Source: Ianthella basta (Eukaryota; Porifera; Demospongiae; Verongiida; Ianthellidae). From it: DNA of 64,000 nt. Each line of letters starts with the position of its first letter. The first letter of the stretch is position 1. A program made the translations under genes and the position numbers. The notes beneath the pieces are model-generated. The model saw nothing but the letters and a program-made list of their open reading frames with translations. It was not told the origin of the DNA and did not search any database. Below, piece by piece: positions 26,835 to 38,677 of this stretch. The stretch is from positions 595,001-659,000 of the forward strand of contig OZ025878.1 in NCBI GenBank assembly GCA_964019415.1. Reading direction: 5' to 3'.

Positions 26835-27653
26835 TCAGAAACACTGCACACGTCTGTTCTCACTATCAGCTACATACACCACACCATTGTCATCAACACA
26901 TATCCCCCCAGGTCTATCAAACTTCCCTGGATCAGCACCTTGCCCTCCAAACTCACAAACCAATTCACCTTTCAATGTGTATACCATTACAATGTGGGAG
27001 GAGTATGAAGTGATCAGCAAAAGCTTGTTACTAGTAGTGGCAATGCAGGTTGGGAAATACTTGGGCGAGAAGTGACTTATAAAAGTGCCTTCTTTAGACC
27101 GTACAGAAACACGATGTGATTGCCCATCATCACTAACATACATAAGGCCATCTGAACCAAATGCTATGTCACGTGGTCCATCTAAACACCCTTCGCCGTC
27201 TGGGCCAAAAGCAAGCTGAAACTCATCCTTTTCATCAGTAACTGTGACACATTTGTTGCCAGTGTCACAGATATAAATCAGACCTTTTGGGCTAATAGAC
27301 ACACCATTGGGATTGATGAAACGATCTCTTTCACTACCTGCACGGTCCATGGTCTGTAGGAGTCGGCCATCTTGGGACAGCTTGACTACTCTATTGCTGG
27401 AAGCGTCTGTCACCCAAACATTCCCTTTCGGATCAAATGCTACACCCGGCAACATATCACCCAGCTCTCCTTCCCCAATGGACTTGACACCCTCTTTGGT
27501 GAGAAGATGAACACACTTCTTGCTTTCATCTGTCACAGCTAGCAGGCCCTCACTGTTCACAGCCACAGCCTTATACCTACCACCCCCATGACTGTGTTGG
27601 ATGACCTTCTGATACCTTCCTAGATTCCTCCAGTCCCTGAGAGGGTGCGTCAC
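26835..27653 (-). CDS. NHL-repeat protein, C-terminal exon (paralogue 1)
   Basis: One 273-codon exon from an acceptor CTGCAG|GTG (27653) to TGA at 26835. It carries about six NHL blades, seen as the recurring pattern GLLAVTD, GNVWVTD, GLIYICDTGN, GLMYVSDDG, KLLLITS and GVVYVADSENRRVQCF, enough for a six-bladed propeller as at the end of TRIM2/TRIM71-type proteins. Such propellers bind RNA or protein partners. No RING, B-box or coiled-coil exon was found upstream, so the N-terminus is unknown: upstream exons may be distant, or the gene may be a partial duplicate. Three relatives lie at 47123, 50510 and 61964. The same short acceptor region precedes each. Confidence 0.75.
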   Translation of the reverse strand: MTHPLRDWRNLGRYQKVIQHSHGGGRYKAVAVNSEGLLAVTDESKKCVHLLTKEGVKSIGEGELGDMLPGVAFDPKGNVWVTDASSNRVVKLSQDGRLLQTMDRAGSERDRFINPNGVSISPKGLIYICDTGNKCVTVTDEKDEFQLAFGPDGEGCLDGPRDIAFGSDGLMYVSDDGQSHRVSVRSKEGTFISHFSPKYFPTCIATTSNKLLLITSYSSHIVMVYTLKGELVCEFGGQGADPGKFDRPGGICVDDNGVVYVADSENRRVQCF

Positions 27654-27689
27654 CTGCAGGTAATACAACAGAAATGTATACACCATAGC

Positions 27690-28008
<319 letters not shown>

Positions 28009-28225
28009 GCCCTACAGTAACAGATCCACACACAGTGAGTGTACATGTAGTGAATACAATACAAAGTAAACATTCTGGTCTGGTCTGTACACATGTAGGT
28101 GTAATGTCTAATGACAATATCCTGTCTCTCATTGACACTGCCACTATGCCACCATGATGTGCTAGGAATAGGGAATGGAGGAATTCTAGAGCAGACACAG
28201 AGCATATGCATTGCCACCACTAGAC

Positions 28226-28796
28226 TACCGTATGTGCTCAAATTATTCACGGACTAAACTTTCATGGATGGAAGATTTTTATAACATTAGCGGTTTTTGT
28301 TATCGCCAGGAGTGCATAATGAATAATAAAAAAAAAGGAAGGACCCCTTTCTTTTTTATTCATTATGCGCTCCGGTTATCATGGATGCCTGAGTCACCAA
28401 TATTGTATTACATATTATACACTTTACCACCGCCTTCTGCATCTGTAGAGCGCTATGGCCGCTTCATGCCAGTTTTAGCAGCTTCTGAGAATAAACAAGC
28501 TTTCAAGATTGAGCACATCGCGCTGCTGGACTTAAAGTTATGAACGAATCGACATACTTGAAGTCTCTTCACCAGGATAACTGAACGATAAACTGTTAAA
28601 CAACAAAGCGTCGGTCGTATATTACCCGCAACACTGCAAAGGCTATAACTAGACACGGGAGGCACGTTCGACGTCCATTTTTACAGTTATGCAACACTTT
28701 TGCCCCAAAATATTTGCAGATTAAATTATTCACGGATGGCTCCAGAACCGCAAATACTGTGAAAGTTTAGCCCGCGAAACATTTGAGCTCACGGTA
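28226..28796. mobile_element. MITE with about 38-bp inverted ends, TA flanks
   Basis: Left end TACCGTATGTGCTCAAATTA and right end complementary to TACCGTGAGCTCAAATGTTT, then CGCGGGCTAAACTTTCAC. The middle contains a second foldback (GGAGTGCATAATGAATAATA and its complement around 28310-28376). No coding capacity. Confidence 0.7.
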
Positions 28797-29340
28797 TAAC
28801 GTGTATATCACAGGTAGGAAGTAATCTAATTGATCATCAAGATGTGCTTGCAGCCTGTGCAACAGACTGTTGAGAATCATCTTAAATGACAGTGAGGAAG
28901 GTCTGCCAAAGCAGAAGATGATGATCATTGAATACTTCATTCCTATACTAAATGTACTCTGCCCTTGGGAGAAGAAGCGAAACCAAGCACACACTGAGCT
29001 GACAAATACTGCACGTTCCTACTCAATTGCACTGCTGCCAACCCACGTAAGAATACATGACCAATTGCCAGAGTCTAGATATTTCCATAAAGATGTGGTA
29101 GCCTCAAACTGATCAATTTTGGTACAATTGAAAAGATGCCATTTTATTGAGCAACACCCCTATTAATTTCATTTGATGTACAGTTTGTCCATATATAGAT
29201 ATAAATCAGTTACGTTCATTTGTTATGTTCATGTGTTTTCTCTATTCTGGCTTAATTAAATGGCTTCCAACACAAACATGTGTAGCACGTGGTGGACATA
29301 ACTATATAGAGTGCATGCACGCATAAATACACCACAGTGT
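28797..29340. other. Segment shared with 63480-63750
   Basis: 28,800-29,110 matches the sequence upstream of NHL exon 4 (63,480-63,740), with small deletions in either copy. A plus-strand frame 28870-29112 is open here but not in the other copy, so I do not call it a gene. 29,115-29,340 shows nothing. Confidence 0.5.
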
Positions 29341-29549
29341 TAGCTTGATTCTTCTTTGGACAATCAAGCACACCATGAACACTTGTCAAATTCAATGCAA
29401 CGTTTTGCCCATCACGGGCTTCGTCAGGCATACAAAACTGAGTCAGTTTCAGTTTTGTATGCCTGACGAAGCCCATGATGGGTGAAACGTTGCATTGAAT
29501 TTGACAAGTGTTCATGGTGTGCCTGATTGTCCAAAGAAGAATCAAGCTA
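29341..29549. repeat. Long palindrome with hammerhead-like core motif
   Basis: Arms of about 100 bp: TAGCTTGATTCTTCTTTGGA at the left pairs with its complement at the right, centred near 29445. The right arm contains CTGACGAA-GCCC-ATGAT-GGGT-GAAAC, the conserved order of a hammerhead ribozyme core (CUGANGA, stem II, GAAAC), a motif known from Penelope-like elements. The left arm has AAAAC instead of GAAAC. No reverse transcriptase nearby. Ends TAG/CTA suggest a foldback element. Confidence 0.65.
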
Positions 29550-30740
29550 TTACCTACCCAGCATGCCTAATAACTTCCACGAAAACACCACAGTGTTGTA
29601 TGTACAAAATTCTTTGGGGGGGGGGGGGGAATTATAGCAAGGAGGGATCCCCCTCAAATGCACCCCTGTATAGCGTAGTCTGCCAATTATCGATCGGTAT
29701 AGTATCCTGAAACATGCACAGATAGTTCTTGGACGTTTACGGAACTGTATACAAAGTGAGGGACCTTTGCACATTGATAGAAGGCTTCCTGAAGACTCTG
29801 GTAAATATTAGCCATCAGCATTAAAAGAGGAAAGGACATCTTTACAAGAAAATCATAGCTGTGCAACCCAGTACAAGAGTAAACGTCTACGTGTCTTGTC
29901 TGAATGCATTATAACTCGCGAACGGCACCAGCTTTCCTATTAAAATCAGCTATACAGATGTGGCACAACTTGCTCTGCAATCCTGGCTAATCCCAGATTG
30001 CTGGGTTGTTGCAAAGCCAAGTTACTAAACAATTTCTATGAATCGGTCAATAATTGGTATAGGCCTAGATGATTTGTATGTGCGGTCGATAATTAGTACA
30101 GACCTTTTGAATCGCTTGTCTACACTAGTACCGGTATCCGGGAAACGTTTGCACGATATTATACGGATTCACACACATACTTACAGTATAATTGCAAAAT
30201 CTAGTGTTGACAGATTGCAAGCTATAGAATTTATACAGCAATACTGCTCATGTTTATGTATAATACCATGATTCTGACTCCAGTACCCAGTGCCTGGTGT
30301 GGACAACCAACCCGAAAACGTCTGTACACCTGGTTGATAATTGGTCAATCACTGGGTCCATGGAAATGGTGAGCACTTAGGCAATGAATGTAGTTATAGC
30401 TTCAAAATGGTTGGATGAATCAACCGGTCCAGTTTAGCTATCTTTCACTGCAAGAATCAAGCTTCTGCGACCTTCGGTGCCCAAGTTACGCTCCAAGGTA
30501 CGAAAAGTGATCAATAAATGGCAGCTTACGCTACTATAATTCAGCTGTCACCAATGGCTACTGACACAATACCACTATATTCATAACCAAAATAGAATGG
30601 ATCAATCGGAAAAAAAAACAGACAACGCCTGTAGGTGTTTATTGCCTAACATGAATGCCAGCCCTAACCCTAACGTGCGCTAAGTGCCCTGGACGAATGT
30701 ATGTCCGTTTATTCCGATAGAATAACATTCAACATACAAC
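29550..30740. other. Repeat-rich intergenic stretch, no gene
   Basis: Contains a C-rich repeat piece (GCAAGGAGGGATCCCCCTCA, about 29637) that recurs near 54225 and 63935, and a piece near 30535 that recurs at the right edge of the window. No frame with family resemblance. Confidence 0.5.
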
Positions 30741-30958
30741 ATTACATAGAACTAGGCAGATGATAATCATCAGTGGGGCGAGCCTGAGCAAGGAATAAAG
30801 CAGTAACACCGCACACACTCAGCAGACTGCAGAGATTGTAGCTGCAGGCCAGGAAATGCCTCACAGCAAGTGATACATTGCGCCACCTCCAGTTTAGATA
30901 GATGTCTACGGAAGGCACCCATTTTGTGATGAACCACAGGCTGTTCAAGCAGTGAAGG

Positions 30959-31262
30959 TTACAGCTGCACACATTGTTGTGCTCTATGCCTTTCTCTGTC
31001 ACGGTCTAATTGTGCTTCTGTCTCTGCAACAGTTTCTGCAGCACGTCGTTCAGTCTGGGCAGCACTTAACTGCTGCAGGCAGGCCTGTGTCGCATCAGCA
31101 GTTGAGGTTGCCACTCGGATAGCAAGCCTGGCCCTGTCCCGTTCTCTTCGCACTCTCAACTGTTCTTCTCTGCGTTCAGGTGTTTCAGAGGCACGTTTGT
31201 CTCTCTCCCACTCTTGTCTCCGCCCTGGGCACTGCGTGTGGGCCGGATCCATGTCGTCGTCC
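30959..31262 (-). CDS. Charged repeat exon (RRERDRARxAAET type), possible Helitron remnant
   Basis: Frame from an acceptor TTTCAG (31263) to TAA at 30959, about 100 codons, rich in Arg, Glu and Ala: ETPERREEQLRVRRERDRAR, later RRAAETVAETEAQLDRDRER. Such repeats are common at the N-terminus of Helitron and other transposon-linked proteins of marine invertebrates. No helicase or Rep domain nearby, so it is either a remnant or one exon of an unknown gene. Confidence 0.35.
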
Positions 31263-31305
31263 CTGAAACATGTACACTGTAGACTGTACACTGTGCAGTA
31301 TGTAG

Positions 31306-32223
31306 CAGGGCCGTAGCACCAAGATAAAAACTGGTCAGGCCATAGATGACGCGATGCAAGGTAGAGGGGTCTGGGGGCATGCCCCCCAGGAAAAAATTTA
31401 AATCTAGATGTTCTGTGAGTACTTTGGGGGCAATTCTAGGCCCATCAACACTCCAATGAGTATGATAAAATGTAACATAGACCATGTTATAACTGACTGT
31501 TCCAAGTCCACACTCTAGATCATGCACGCTTATGTAGCTAACGACTGACCAGTAGAACTGCACTTCACACTACACCAGAATCAATCAATACATACAGTAC
31601 AAGCTTATATCTAAGAGTGAGCATCGAGAAAGTTCTACAGGAGGGCATGCACAGAGTCATGATCAACTACAACAGATCACTAAATCAAAACATGACAGTT
31701 AAGATGGTCATGCATGCTCAAATCAAAAGCTACTACATGTGACAATCAGCTGACAGTTACTACAGACCAATGGGCACTTACAGCAGGAAAGGCAATCAAG
31801 TGCCATGTAACAGGTAATACAATGCATTGAAATAAGAAGACAGCGCATTAAAAATTGAAATCTAGTGGTTTTTGGCTGTCTCTCCGACGCTAGGCAGCAC
31901 AAATCTCTCCTTTCCTCGGCTAGAAGGCACCAATAACACACAGCGATCGATTACACACCATTTTACGCATCATAAAACGTCAGGCGACATTCGTAAAATG
32001 GCTGCCGCCATTAAGGTTGGTTAGAGGACTAAGTATCTGGCTATTCCTTGGTCAAGCTAAGTCCTGCAGCGCTGTAACAAGATCACTCTGCTTTTAGAAC
32101 GTTGTTTAACCTTAGGCCAGTACCCCCCAGTTGAAAGTGTGTTTAAAATGCATATCTTCAATATTTAGAAGTTTTGTTCCAGCTGCAAAAAACGGTCCGG
32201 CCAGACTGGGTGCTACGGCCCTG
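31306..32223. mobile_element. Non-autonomous hAT-type element, TGTAG duplication
   Basis: Inverted ends CAGGGCCGTAGCACC / GGTGCTACGGCCCTG flanked by TGTAG on both sides (31301-31305, 32224-32228). 918 bp with no transposase. The end sequence resembles hAT elements (CAGGGGCGTAGC type), and the 5-bp duplication fits the hAT5 group. Confidence 0.75.
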
Positions 32224-32475
32224 TGTAGAGTATGTATAATTGTTTGTACATGCATGATAGTGCAACCACAATGTTCGTGAAGCCAAAAGCGGCTAGTACA
32301 AATGTGATTCGCAAATAGAACTATAGAGCGGTTGCACGTGACGTCACAAACGTTGCACAATCACTTCTGTGTGGCAAAAGAGGTCTGCGTACGTATACAC
32401 GGTGCGTTGGGGTCGATGCTACAAAGCACGTACAGCTGCCAAGGAGTCCTTAACTGACTGGAATATTGTTCTACA

Positions 32476-34005
32476 ATGGTTCGATCGTGTTGCGTGTACA
32501 ATTGTACAGCACGCGATGTTACGGAGACCCGGGAAGCAGGAATAAAGTTTTATAGAATTCCTCAAGATGAAGCTAAACGAAGGCTGTGGCTCAATGCAAT
32601 AAACCGAAGGGACTTTCACCCTACACCTGACACAGTAATTTGTAGCCAGCACTTTGTAGGAGGTGGGGAGGCTGTAGCTGTCGTATGTAGTTAGCCTGAG
32701 ATCTTCCTCTGCCTGCAGAGTGTACCTAGCAACTATATTGCTTTATATATTGCTGTAGGTGAAAAGAAAGATGATCCCTTATCTCCTGCGTATGTTCCTA
32801 GTTTGTTTTCCTTTACACCTGCTCTGAAGAGAAATATAGCAGAACAGAGCATGAATAGGTACACTGCCTCTAAACGAAGAAAAGAAGCTAAAGCCAGGAA
32901 CCATGAAGCTGTTGGTAACACTAAGTGCAATGCAGTTCAACCAAACGATCTAGAGCCAGTAGAATACCATCCTAACAAAGACGTGTTCTGGTGCACAGAC
33001 AGATTTAACAGCATCTCATCTGCTTTCTGTAGATGACTATAAGAAACGACTATCGGGGAGCTAACTGAGCTACGTATTAGGCAGGCAAAAGCTCATCCTG
33101 AGCAGGAGGACTTAAGGGATGATGACAAAATGTGTCGTTTCTACACTGGCTTCGGTAGCTTTACCGTTCTCCTTGCATTGTTCAAGATAGTTTCTGTAGC
33201 AATCCATGAGAGTCCTGTAGCAAAACTTACCCATTTCCAATGCTTTACTCTCACCCTCATGAAACTGCGTCTGAATCTGGGTAATTACGATCTTGTATGT
33301 CGATTTGGTATTAGTGAAGCCACAGTAAGTCGTGTTTTCTCACGATGGATTGAGGCAATGGACACCCGACTTTCCTTCTTAATCAAATGGCCAGATCATG
33401 AATCTTTGCAAAGAACAATGCCTTTCTGCTTTTGTTGTAATTATGGTTTGAAAGTCACGTTTATTATTGACTGCTTTGAAATATTTATCGAGAGACCCTC
33501 AAATCTGCTTGCCAAGAACTGTACATGGTCACAATACAAGCACTATAACACAGCCAAGTATTTGATCAGTATCACACCTCAAGGATATATAAGTTTCATC
33601 TCTGATGGGTGAGGGGGAAGGTTCTCTGATAAGTACATTGTTGAGAACTCAGATTACTTGAAGCATCTCCTCCCAGGAGATGTTGTTCTTGCTGACAGAG
33701 GATTTGATGTAGCTGATAGTGTGGCCCTCTACGGAGCTACCTTGGACATACCAGCATTCACAAGAGGTTGTGATCAGCTTGGTCCTAGCGAGGATGAAGC
33801 CACTCGTAAACTGGCCAATGTCAGAATTCACGTGGAAAGAGTCATCGGTGCCATGCGACAGCGTTTTCAAATCCTATCTGCAACTGGTGTCTTACAGAAG
33901 GAAATGTACTCTCAAAAGCTAAATGATGGAGTAGTTTTAGATGCTGTGGTCAGAGTTTGTTGTTCTTTGCATAATGCTTGTGAGGGTGTTGTACCATTCA
34001 ACTGA
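32476..34005 (+). pseudogene. THAP-domain DDE transposase (DDE_Tnp_4-like)
   Basis: Exon 1 (32476-32662) is a THAP zinc finger: CCVYNCTARD, FYRIPQD, W near residue 38, ICSQHF. Exon 2 starts at 32759 (GEKKDDPLSPAYVPSLF). The catalytic part follows with IIDCFEIFIERP (first Asp), VVLADRGFD (second Asp) and HVERVIGAMRQRF (Glu). Lesions: a frameshift near 33010, so SHLLSVDDYKKRLSG is in another frame, and an in-frame TGA at 33610 where relatives have Trp before GGR. Confidence 0.8.
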
Positions 34006-34148
34006 TCATCAATCATTGTGACTCGATCACCATATACACAAGTCTATATTGTACACTAGTCATAACTGTCACATGTCACATGCCACATGCATATGAAAAA
34101 TTACATAGTAAGTACAATCTGAATAATGCTGCAATACGTGTGTATACT

Positions 34149-36059
34149 TTATAGCCCTATTTTTTTGTTTCTCTTGTTGCACTGACATGATGAACAAAGC
34201 CATGTGCCACGTGGTACACTGGACAGATTGACACACTCAAGGTGGTACCACTTCACAGTGCATGTCCTATTGTCGCAGCCAATCATTCTGCCACCCTTGT
34301 CTTCTTTACAAATACACCATGACCCATCATCATCCTCCACTGCATCTAACTGTAATGTCTGCTCTGTGTTACACTGTGTTGGCAATCGTGTGAACCCTAG
34401 GAGCTCTGGAAGAATGCACAATTTATAAAATCTCTCTGCTTTTGGAACTGATTCCCTCATCAGATCTTCATCCAAAAAAATGCGCTCAATGTGTAGCTCC
34501 TCTGTTGTCCAAACAACAAAATCGCAGTAACCATGCTTACTTGCAAACAACTGTAGCTGGATCTGGAATTAGTAGGGGTGATTACGCTTTAGTTGAAATT
34601 TGCCAGTAGGAAGTACGTCCAGACAGAAACTTGCAACTGTATCAACTGCTTCGTCAAGTGAGCTTTCATGTGCACATAGTGAACACTTCACCTCCACAAC
34701 TCCCAGACCACAACAATTGCACTCAATCAATGCATCTGGTGAAGCACCTAGAAAAGGGTGCTCCACACAGATAAAAAGCCACATATAGTGACGTTAAGGC
34801 CACTGTGACATGCCATTATTTGTGTTTTATAGGCTTGAAGGGCATCCTTCTCGTGCTCACACCCCCAGATTGTCGATTTTGTGTTAAATCTGTGGCTTTC
34901 GGGGTACCATATGCTCTTTAGCAATGACATGGAAGGCTGATGTGGGTCAGTGTGCAGAATCTGCCTGAAACGGGAAGCTGTGATTCGCCCTGCTCTGTAC
35001 CTAAACCATTCCCTTGATTTAGACTGATTTCGTGTCATCACCTCCAGGTGATCAGCCATTGCCTGAGTGACCTCCTCATGAAGGTGACTCTCAGCTAATG
35101 CTAACAACTCAGTGTAAGTATTTTCGAGGTGGGCTGGCTTGAAAATACTCTGCATGCATTTTGGAAGATGCTCACTGGACTGCACAAAATCATTACTATA
35201 TGGATGAACTAAATAAAGGACAATGGACTTTTTCTGTTTCTCTTCTGCAATTGCATGGAAATATTCTTCAATTTCACTTGGCGATGGAGCTGCAATCTTT
35301 TTGGAAGGGCCAGGAATGCATGCGGATGACGACACAATTGGCTGACGTTTAGGGGCACAGAAGTCAATGTCCTTGAGCTGTAAGCAAGGAATGTCCTGGA
35401 CTGGAGCTGGCATCAGCCATTTGTTTTCCGGAGATGTACATGGGGTGTCATTACGAATACGCACAGCAGTTTCAACCCAACGAAGAATTGCACCAACGTG
35501 TGAGCAAGTTTCAGCCAACCCAGCCATGCAAGTGCAATGTGCAACTTCAACTGTGCCATTATTTCTTATAATCACCCATGGTTTGAGAGGAGACTTGCTA
35601 GCAACATAGCTATGCCTCACTTTGCCCAAAACAACAACCATCCCCTCATCACAATACTTCTTCCATTGTGTTTCAAGTATCCACCCACTGGTGAAGTATT
35701 TGTAACTTTGGAGGCTCTTGAAGTTCTTGACTTCCTCCAATGTTACAAAGCTCGTTGTGTGTAGCAAGTACACGACAATATCTGCATAGCTGGAAGGAGA
35801 GATGCACGTGTCTTGTCTTATCGTGCAGCTACAGTGTGTACCAGTACGTACGCTGCATGCATGCCTACCTAAGAGCTGGCAAACGAGATACGTCATTGCA
35901 CAAATCACTGGTTTTCAGTACGTAAGGATCTTCGTTCCTGATGCAGGCAAGTTTGCACAGATAGCGCGCTTTCATCTTGGCTTCGAGCCTGTAGTAGTAG
36001 TCCGACAAGTGCACCAGCTGCGCCATCCGTACTGCACTCGACGAAAAGGCTTTTGCCAC
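34149..36059 (-). pseudogene. SWIM / YqaJ exonuclease / PHD protein of the ISL2EU-like element
   Basis: Exon 1 (36059-35869) joins exon 2 (from 35789) in phase. Exon 2 has a SWIM zinc finger (CTCMAGLAETCSHVGAILRW), then a YqaJ/lambda-exonuclease-type nuclease (RITASRFRQIL, WGCEHEKDALQAY, GASPDALIEC, VVEVKC) and a C-terminal PHD finger (WCICKEDKGGRMIGC ... WYHLEC ... WLCSSC). The nuclease family resects DNA ends in phages; in this transposon its role is unknown. Lesions: one base missing in a T run at about 34768 and a TAA at about 34573 in NHPY*FQIQ. Confidence 0.78.
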
Positions 36060-36108
36060 ACGGAAGTTATTATGACGTCATATCCGTGACGTAGTTGCAA
36101 CCGCTCTA

Positions 36109-38607
36109 AGGTAAACCGTCCTAATTTGGGGCAAACTTCAATATTCTGTTCCACTAACCTGCGAAGTGTGATACAAAGGAACACAAATTGGTTTCAAACT
36201 TCGCGGTGGGGCATTGACTTTTCGCTGCCAACGTGACTTGCAGAATGATTGCTTCCTGCCCGTAGACGGCGCCCAAACGTACGATCCCGTGAAAAATGCG
36301 TAATTGTCCTAATTTGGATCACGTGACAAAAATGGAGGCAACAATGTCGTGAACGTAAGGTAAGATTGGAATCAAGATGATTTACACATTGTACATAGGA
36401 AAAATATTGGATGACAAGGTGGTGAGCTATTAAAGTGCTAGTTTTTGCATATGTGGCAGACAAATTGTTCTGTTTCTTTTGGTAGCCTTTGGAAGCCAGC
36501 GTATCTAAAGTGAAACCATCGGTAGCACTTGTCGCATCCAACCCAGTCACCTGCATCTGCTTCACGGTATACACCACCGCACTTGAAGCAGTGGGTGTTG
36601 TCTTGTTCACTGATGTCAGGCGATTGGGCCATTTGCGTCGATGTTTTTGCTGGAGCCTTCTTCCTTTTTCTTTTCTCATGAGTCTTGCTCTTCTTGCTGG
36701 CTTTCTTCTCCTCCTCTTGCTTCCTTAGCATCCCTATTACTTCTTCATTGGTCAGGGCCTCTCCCTCTACATGCAGCTGCAGCCTCTTCCTCTTAGCCTT
36801 GGGTGCTTCCTCTGTTGGCTGAAGACGTTTCACAAAGAAGTGACGCAACTCTGTGCGCAAAGGAGTTTCCTTTGTCACTTTTGAGGAACTTCCAACAATG
36901 GCAACAGATGGAGCAAGTTTGTACGCAGCAATGGCTGAGGGCTTTAGTGGGTACAGACCACTTCCTCTAAAGCCTGCTCGGATGTGCTCGGGGCAGAATG
37001 AGGATTCCAGCAGCTGTTTAAGAAGAGAAGGAAAAACTTCTTTAGTGACATTGGCAGCCCGTGTGCTAGTCTTGTACTCTTTCAGCACCCTTTTCCAGGT
37101 TGCCTTCATTGGTCCAAAGACTCCAACATCGAGTGGTTGGAGGATGTGGGAAGTGTGGGCTGGAAGGCAAACAAGGTGGACATTTCTTGCTCTGGCTAGC
37201 TCTAGCAACTTGATGCTGATATGGGAGTGATGGCCATCAAATATAAGCACAACTGGACCTGAGTCCAGTTGTGCTTTTACGGATGGTAGAAATAGCTTCT
37301 CAAACCAGCTCAGGAAATTTTCCTTCTCCATCCAGCCACTCTCACTCACGCTGTACCTAGCTCCTGCTGGGCCTCCGTTAGTCCACGTGGAGTACAGGTG
37401 CTTGCCTTTATAGACAACGAATGGAGACAGGCGTCTCCCAGATGCCGAACCAGCCAAGTGGATGGTGGTGACCTCACGTCCAGACCCACCCGTGGTTTCA
37501 TGGACCCACTTTGCTCCCCTTCTGGCAAGCACTGTGGTTGACGCCACTGATGTACAGACCCCACTCTCATCACAATTCCATAACCTTTCATTGAGTGTGG
37601 GTGTGTTAGGTTCAGTGACTGGAGCAAGTCACTGACCTTGGCAAGGAAGCCCTGAACAGTTGCTTCCATTCCAGCAATTGCCCGATGTTTGGGCAGATGC
37701 TGAGCCTTGCGGTCAACGAGCTGAGGGAATCTCTGTAGAAAGCCCTTCCACCACTTATAACCAGGTTGCCCATTGAATGGGTTATCCCGACCTACAGTGC
37801 TCAGGTAGTCGACCACAATGCTTCCCACCATGTCCCTCGTCGTGCCAAACCCCATCTCCTGTAAGGCCTGACATGAGTAAACTATCTCCCTCTCCTCTGC
37901 ATGTGTCAGGACAGTGGGTTGGCCTGCACCAATCTGGCTTTCTGTGTTTACATGACGTTGTAAGGTAGTTGGAGGAACACCAAATTTCTTGGCCACTGAC
38001 CTCACTGATACACCTTTGTTCTTCTCCAATTCCTGCTGTGCTGCTCTCAAGTTCTCCTTCTTAGACATTTGTACTTCAAATCACGCATCCGATTTTCAAA
38101 TATCATTTCTTATTGCTTTATGTTTAGTATATTTGTAAGAATTTTAATTATGTCTGGTGGACAGTGCGTCGTTAAGTAAACGTCCCATGAGGCGTTAATA
38201 TGGAGATTTTAGCGACCCTACAATGATCACTTGGCGGGCGATTCTTGTCCCGAAGAAGTGAGGCATCGACCTTTACTGATATCATCGGATAGATCAAGCA
38301 TTAAGGTAAGGTTTCATTGGCTAGCAATATGGTACATGCCCTCAAACGGGTGTATCTAAGAAGTTTTTGCGAGAATGCATACCTTGCCAGTGCTACAGTG
38401 AGAGGATCAACGGTGAGAGGATCAACGGCAATTTTTGCGGGATAGATGCAAGCTACCACGTCGTCGTTGCCATGTGAGTACTGAGCATAGACTGGAGTAT
38501 AATCGACCAGCGAAGTGATGCTGTGCATACTTTCGTAGCCCCACAATTTACGGTTTTGTTCGAAATGACCCAAATTAGGACGTGACCCAAATTTGGGCGA
38601 TTTACCT
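36109..38607. mobile_element. pogo-type Tc1/mariner element, TA duplication
   Basis: 2499 bp with inverted ends AGGTAAACCGTCCTAATTTG / AGGTAAATCGCCCAAATTTG, flanked by TA at 36107-36108 and 38608-38609. Its left TA is the same dinucleotide as the right TA of the ISL2EU-like element: the two elements abut without spacer. Confidence 0.8.
36438..38068 (-). pseudogene. pogo/Tigger-like transposase with C-terminal PHD finger
   Basis: Start at 38068 (MSKKENLRAAQQELEKN), a Psq-type helix-turn-helix (VSVRSVAKKFGVPPTTLQRH), a CENPB-like second DNA-binding region (NGQPGYKWWKGFLQRFPQL), then after a one-base frameshift near 37585 the DDE core: LWNCDESGV, VVLIFDGHHSH and LQPLDVGVFGPMKATWK. A basic stretch (KKSKTHEKRKRKK) leads to a PHD-like finger (HCFKCGG ... 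WVGCDKCYRWFHFRYAGF ... FVCHIC) in which the HxxC cysteine is Tyr. Confidence 0.82.
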
Positions 38608-38677
38608 TATACGGTAAGACGTACGGTTACAGACAAAGTCGCCGTTGATCTCCTATTGTAACTATTTAAGAACTCAC

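Larger units (their letters stand above)
32326..36106. mobile_element. ISL2EU-like two-gene DNA transposon
   Basis: 3781 bp between TA dinucleotides (32324-32325, 36107-36108). Inverted ends start GAGCGGTTGCA and continue with a CGTGACGTCAC-like block. It carries a plus-strand THAP/DDE transposase and a converging minus-strand SWIM/YqaJ/PHD gene. That pairing and the 2-bp duplication agree with what I recall of ISL2EU (formerly IS4EU) elements; a PIF/Harbinger relation is the alternative for the transposase. Both genes have lesions, so this copy is inactive. Confidence 0.75.

Noticed and set aside
28870..29112. Plus-strand frame of 80 codons starting MRIILNDSEE
   Set aside because: The homologous sequence at 63510-63740 has small deletions that break the frame, and no family is recognised.
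30660..30680. CCCTAACCCTAAC as telomere repeat
   Set aside because: Only two units, inside ordinary repeat-rich sequence; no array.
34600..34788. Plus-strand frames opposite the YqaJ gene
   Set aside because: Antisense shadows of the nuclease coding sequence.
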